DNA from: Terricaulis silvestris
Lineage (GTDB): Bacteria; Pseudomonadota; Alphaproteobacteria; Caulobacterales; Aquidulcibacteraceae
Direction of reading: 5' to 3'
NCBI RefSeq assembly: GCF_009792355.1
Contig: NZ_CP047045.1
Location: 1,886,501-1,950,500, forward strand
Length of the DNA stretch: 64,000 nt
The position numbers and the translations under genes were made by a program. Positions 61,237 to 64,000 of the stretch are shown here, one piece after another. A model generated the notes under the pieces. It made no database searches. It saw nothing but the letters and a program-made list of their open reading frames with translations, and was not told where the DNA came from. Numbering within the stretch: the stretch's first letter is position 1; each line of letters begins with the position of its first letter.

Positions 61237-62642
61237 CAGCGATACGTCACGGCTTTCACGGCATCGACGATGTCGTCCACGTTTGGCAGCGCGAGCGCTT
61301 CTAAGTTGGCGGCATATGCGAGCGGCGCGTCGACTTGGTGGATGCGGGTTGGGGGGGCGTCGAGATAGTCGAACGCTTCGCTCATGACGCGGGCGCAGAT
61401 TTCGGCGCCGACGCCGGATTGGCCCCAGCCCTCTTCCACGGTGACGAGGCGGTTGGTTTTCTTCACGCTCTCGATGATGGTCGCGCTGTCGAGCGGGCGG
61501 AGGGTGCGGAGATCGATGACTTCCGCTTCGATGCCTTGCTTGGAGAGTTCGTCGGCGGCTTTGAGGGCGTGGCCGACCATGCGCGCGTGCGCGGTGATGG
61601 TGACGTCGACGCCCTGGCGACGGACTTTGGCTTTGCCGATCGGGACGATCCAATCGGCGACGTCGGGGATTTCGAACTCGGTGCCGTAGAGCATTTCGTG
61701 TTCGAGGAAGACGACCGGGTTCGGATTTCGGATGGCGGCTTTGAGCAAGCCTTTGGCGTCAGCGGCGTCGTAGGGCGCGATGACGATGAGGCCGGGGATG
61801 TGAGAGTACCACGACGAGTAATCTTGGCTGTGCTGCGCGGCGACGCGGCTGGCTGCGCCGTTGGGGCCGCGGAAGACGATCGAGGACTTGATCTGGCCGC
61901 CGGACATGTAGAGCGTTTTGGCGGCGGAGTTGATGATGTGGTCGATCGCTTGCATCGCGAAATTCCAAGTCATGAACTCGACGATAGGCTTCAGGCCCGC
62001 CATCGCCGCGCCGACGCCGAGGCCGGCGAAGCCGTGTTCGGTGATGGGGGTATCGACGACGCGCGTCGGGCCGAACTCTTGCAGGAGTTCGCGCGTGACT
62101 TTGTAGGCGCCTTGGTACTCGGCGACCTCTTCGCCCATGACGAAGACTTTGTCGTCGCGGCGCATCTCTTCGGCCATGGCGTCACGCAACGCGTCGCGGA
62201 GCGTGATTTTAATCATCTGCGTGCCGGCTGGGATTTCGGGATCTGTTTGCGCGGTTGGGCCCCCGCCCCCTTGCGGGGCGGGGGTTGGGGGTGGGGGGCG
62301 GTCCGTCGTGCGTGTGCTTGCAGGCGTTGGCGCGTCGGAACGCCCCCCCTCACCCTGCCCTCTCCCCCGCGAGGGGGGAGAGAGTTTTTGTTGCACGGCT
62401 TCGCCTTCGCCCTGCAGCTCGGCGATCGGGGTGTTCACCTTCACACCTTGCGCGCCTTCTTCGATCAGGAGCGCCGTCACTGTGCCTTCGTCGACGGCTT
62501 CGACTTCCATCGTGGCTTTGTCGGTTTCGATCTCGGCGATGACTTGGCCGGGTTCGATTTTGTCGCCGACCTTCACCAACCACTTGGCAAGGTTACCCTC
62601 CTCCATCGTTGGAGAAAGCGCGGGCATGAGGATTTGCGTCAT
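61236..62642 (-). CDS. pdhB: pyruvate dehydrogenase E1 beta subunit with N-terminal lipoyl domain
   Basis: A 468-residue protein. Residues 1-80 are a lipoyl domain ([16 protein letters not shown], lipoyl Lys in [15 protein letters not shown]) nearly identical to that of PdhC. A long Pro/Gly/Thr-rich linker (about 88-140) follows, and residues 145-468 are the transketolase-like E1 beta ([48 protein letters not shown]). Lipoyl-bearing E1 beta is known from alphaproteobacteria. The linker DNA contains palindromic repeats. The start overlaps the MAPEG gene stop (TGATG). Confidence 0.96.
   Translation of the reverse strand: MTQILMPALSPTMEEGNLAKWLVKVGDKIEPGQVIAEIETDKATMEVEAVDEGTVTALLIEEGAQGVKVNTPIAELQGEGEAVQQKLSPPSRGRGQGEGGRSDAPTPASTRTTDRPPPPTPAPQGGGGPTAQTDPEIPAGTQMIKITLRDALRDAMAEEMRRDDKVFVMGEEVAEYQGAYKVTRELLQEFGPTRVVDTPITEHGFAGLGVGAAMAGLKPIVEFMTWNFAMQAIDHIINSAAKTLYMSGGQIKSSIVFRGPNGAASRVAAQHSQDYSSWYSHIPGLIVIAPYDAADAKGLLKAAIRNPNPVVFLEHEMLYGTEFEIPDVADWIVPIGKAKVRRQGVDVTITAHARMVGHALKAADELSKQGIEAEVIDLRTLRPLDSATIIESVKKTNRLVTVEEGWGQSGVGAEICARVMSEAFDYLDAPPTRIHQVDAPLAYAANLEALALPNVDDIVDAVKAVTYR
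62257..62395. repeat. palindromic repeats inside the pdhB linker
   Basis: Two modules in frame: a GCCCCCGCCCCC-TTGC-GGGGCGGGGG hairpin (62259-62284), and CCCTCTCCCCC-GCGA-GGGGGGAGAG (62358-62382) with a CACCCTG tail. Both are of the intergenic palindrome type and encode the APQGGGGP and [13 protein letters not shown] parts of the linker. Confidence 0.8.
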
Positions 62643-63040
62643 CAGTTCAAGATCCCGAGAACGGCAAGGAAGATAAATGCGCACGCGACGATTCCAGCGA
62701 GCCAAAACAGCGGACGAATGACCGGCCAGCCGGCGAGGTAGATCACGGCGTGGCCCACGCGCGCCCAGAAGAAGAGCTGCGCGCCGAGGATTGTCCATTG
62801 GTTGGAGATGTTGGCGACGGCGGCGATGAGAACGAGCGGTACGAAGAACCAAAGGTTTTCGCGCAGGTTCTCAACGTTGCGCTTGGCGCGCGCCGGGAAC
62901 GTGTTGGACGCGGGAAGATTGTCGCGGTTGTTGGCGAGGACGAGGCCGCCGTGCTGGCGGATGTTGGCGCTGGCTTGGATCATCACGACGATGAAAAGCA
63001 GCAGGATCGAATAGGCGAGATAGGTAAGCTCCGGCGTCAT
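62642..63040 (-). CDS. MAPEG family membrane protein
   Basis: A 132-residue protein with four TM helices, starting [52 protein letters not shown] contains the FxAR..N..EN pattern of the MAPEG (membrane-associated eicosanoid/glutathione metabolism) family. A glutathione transferase activity is possible but unproven. It sits between pdhA and pdhB with overlaps at both ends. Confidence 0.9.
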   Translation of the reverse strand: MTPELTYLAYSILLLFIVVMIQASANIRQHGGLVLANNRDNLPASNTFPARAKRNVENLRENLWFFVPLVLIAAVANISNQWTILGAQLFFWARVGHAVIYLAGWPVIRPLFWLAGIVACAFIFLAVLGILN

Positions 63041-63480
63041 TGTTGTTTCCCCCTGCGCGCAAGCATCATCAGCATCAGCCGCGCCATGCCGTAGTAGAAG
63101 AGCGCCACGCCGGCGGCGATGGCGAGCACTACGCCGATCATGTCGCCGATACCCATGAGCATCGCCGCCGTAGCGGGATCGAGCAGCATCACAATCGCCA
63201 TCAGCGTGCATGAGACCGTGATGGCGACGGCGACATAACCGAGCGCAAGGTTGTGGCGATCGCGGCCGGTCCATTCGCGACGCGCCGCGAAGCGGCTGCC
63301 GGCCAGGTACACGAGCGCTGCGAACACGCCGATGCCAATGCCGGTGCTAGGCAAGTCCACGCCGACGGTGCGCAACAAGTTCACGATGAAGCCGAGCAGG
63401 ATCAGCGCAACGATATACACAACCGCAAACCAGCGCAGGTTCGCGGCGACGGAGTACGTCGGTTGCGCGGCTTCGCTCAC
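63037..63480 (-). CDS. four-TM membrane protein (ABZJ_00895-like)
   Basis: A 147-residue membrane protein with four TM helices (WFAVVYIVALILLGFIVNLL, GIGIGVFAALVYLAG, VAVAITVSCTLMAIVMLL, IGVVLAIAAGVALFYYG). Length and helix spacing are like the uncharacterised ABZJ_00895 family; that match is tentative. It overlaps pdhA and the MAPEG gene by four bases each. Confidence 0.65.
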   Translation of the reverse strand: MSEAAQPTYSVAANLRWFAVVYIVALILLGFIVNLLRTVGVDLPSTGIGIGVFAALVYLAGSRFAARREWTGRDRHNLALGYVAVAITVSCTLMAIVMLLDPATAAMLMGIGDMIGVVLAIAAGVALFYYGMARLMLMMLARRGKQQ

Positions 63481-64000
63481 AGATAGATGTCCGTCATCAG
63501 CTCGGACGGATCGGGCTCTGGGCTTTGTTGCGCGAACTCGGCGCTTTCGGTGACCACGGTGCGGATGTCGCGGTCGATTTGCTTCAGTTCATCCTCGGTG
63601 GCGTGGCCGGCGTCGATCAGCAGCTTCTTCACGTGCTCGATCGGGTCGCGCTTGGACTTCTGTTCGTCCACCTCTTCCTTGGTGCGATATTTGGCGGGGT
63701 CAGACATGGAGTGGCCGCGATAGCGGTAGGTCTTCATCTCTAGCAAATACGGCCCCTCGCCCGTGCGCGCGCGTTCGACGGCGCGTCTGCCGGCTTCACG
63801 CACGGCAACGACATCCATGCCGTCCACTTCTTCGCCCGGAATGTTGAAGCTGATGCCGCGCTTGTGCAGATGCGTCTCCGAGGTTGAGCGCTGGATCGAG
63901 GTGCCCATGGCGTACTGGTTGTTCTCGATCACGAACACGACCGGCAGCTTCCAGAGCGCGGCCATATTGAAGCTCTCGTAGACTTGGCCTTGGTTGGCGG
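63477..64000 (-). CDS. pdhA: pyruvate dehydrogenase E1 alpha subunit, 5' part outside window
   Basis: The frame runs off the right edge of the window. Visible are the GQVYESFNMAALWKLPVVFVIENNQYAMGTS segment at the end of the thiamine-diphosphate-binding region, the phosphorylation-loop homologue YRYRGHSMSDPAKYRTKEE, and the C-terminal helices ending MTDIYL. With PdhB it decarboxylates pyruvate and reductively acetylates the lipoyl groups. First gene of the pdh run that can be seen here. Confidence 0.96.
   Translation of the reverse strand, partial: ANQGQVYESFNMAALWKLPVVFVIENNQYAMGTSIQRSTSETHLHKRGISFNIPGEEVDGMDVVAVREAGRRAVERARTGEGPYLLEMKTYRYRGHSMSDPAKYRTKEEVDEQKSKRDPIEHVKKLLIDAGHATEDELKQIDRDIRTVVTESAEFAQQSPEPDPSELMTDIYL

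Noticed and set aside
61335-62741. 468-residue plus-strand open frame opposite pdhB
   Set aside because: Antisense of a clear pdhB; the apparent Gly-rich content derives from the palindromic linker DNA.
1-64000. CRISPR arrays, rRNA operons, prophage modules, toxin-antitoxin or restriction systems
   Set aside because: No regularly spaced repeats, no rRNA sequence, and no genes of these classes were found; the RatA-like protein is better read as COQ10.

Overview
The window is a gene-dense, GC-rich chromosomal segment from an alphaproteobacterium. Lineage markers are the dusB(nifR3)-ntrB-ntrC-ntrY-ntrX-dat-hfq-hflX cluster facing ispDF, a pyruvate dehydrogenase E1 beta subunit with its own lipoyl domain, an NDUFS4-like complex I subunit, and a PopA-like receiver/receiver/GGDEF protein. 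The last item, and NtrC/NtrX homologues without the GAFTGA loop, suggest Caulobacterales (Caulobacteraceae or Hyphomonadaceae). The genus is not determined. Nearly everything is core genome; the accessory signal is limited to one IS transposase, one four-helix-bundle gene bracketed by repeats, several palindromic repeats, and three broken or remnant genes.

Layout. 1-9.0 kb: end of an NAD(P)HX dehydratase gene, a membrane protein, tRNA-Leu, then the protein-quality-control block tig, clpP, clpX, lon, followed by HU, an NDUFS4-like protein and tRNA-Arg. 9.1-10.7 kb: IS transposase directly downstream of tRNA-Arg, and a small orphan gene. 10.7-15.9 kb (minus strand): sulfurtransferase, cyclopropane-type methyltransferase, glycosyltransferase, recG. 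15.9-21.0 kb: sdhE-mfd, converging on the PopA-like gene. 21.1-24.1 kb: a family III CoA-transferase, then a two-subunit 3-oxoacid CoA-transferase with an unrelated small gene between the subunits; tRNA-Ser follows.

24.6-31.7 kb: rlpA-like, D,D-carboxypeptidase, tmk, holB, tatD and an MBL-fold hydrolase in one direction, with a REP-like inverted repeat and the four-helix-bundle insertion, then mazG. 31.7-35.2 kb: a frameshifted membrane gene, a structured intergenic segment, and a divergent ldcA/mpl-like pair (murein peptide recycling). 35.2-45.0 kb (minus strand): hflX, hfq, dat, ntrX, ntrY, ntrC, ntrB, dusB; the two-component genes are tightly coupled. 45.0-52.7 kb: ispDF, a fused membrane/spermidine-synthase-like protein, pncC, a COQ10/RatA protein, lipA and an acyl-CoA synthetase.

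53-64 kb (minus strand): a long run of closely packed genes carrying pdhA, pdhB, pdhC (aceF) and lpd, interleaved with small membrane, secreted and hypothetical proteins, most joined by ATGA or TGATG overlaps. Together with lipA at 50 kb, this covers synthesis of the lipoyl cofactor and all subunits of pyruvate dehydrogenase. The most notable findings are the loss of the sigma54-contact loop from both NtrC and NtrX, the PopA-like protein in the same window as ClpXP, in-frame palindromic repeats inside the flexible linkers of E2 and E1 beta, and the repeat-bracketed four-helix-bundle gene whose left repeat supplies the stop codon of its neighbour. No CRISPR array, rRNA operon, prophage or complete defence system was seen.
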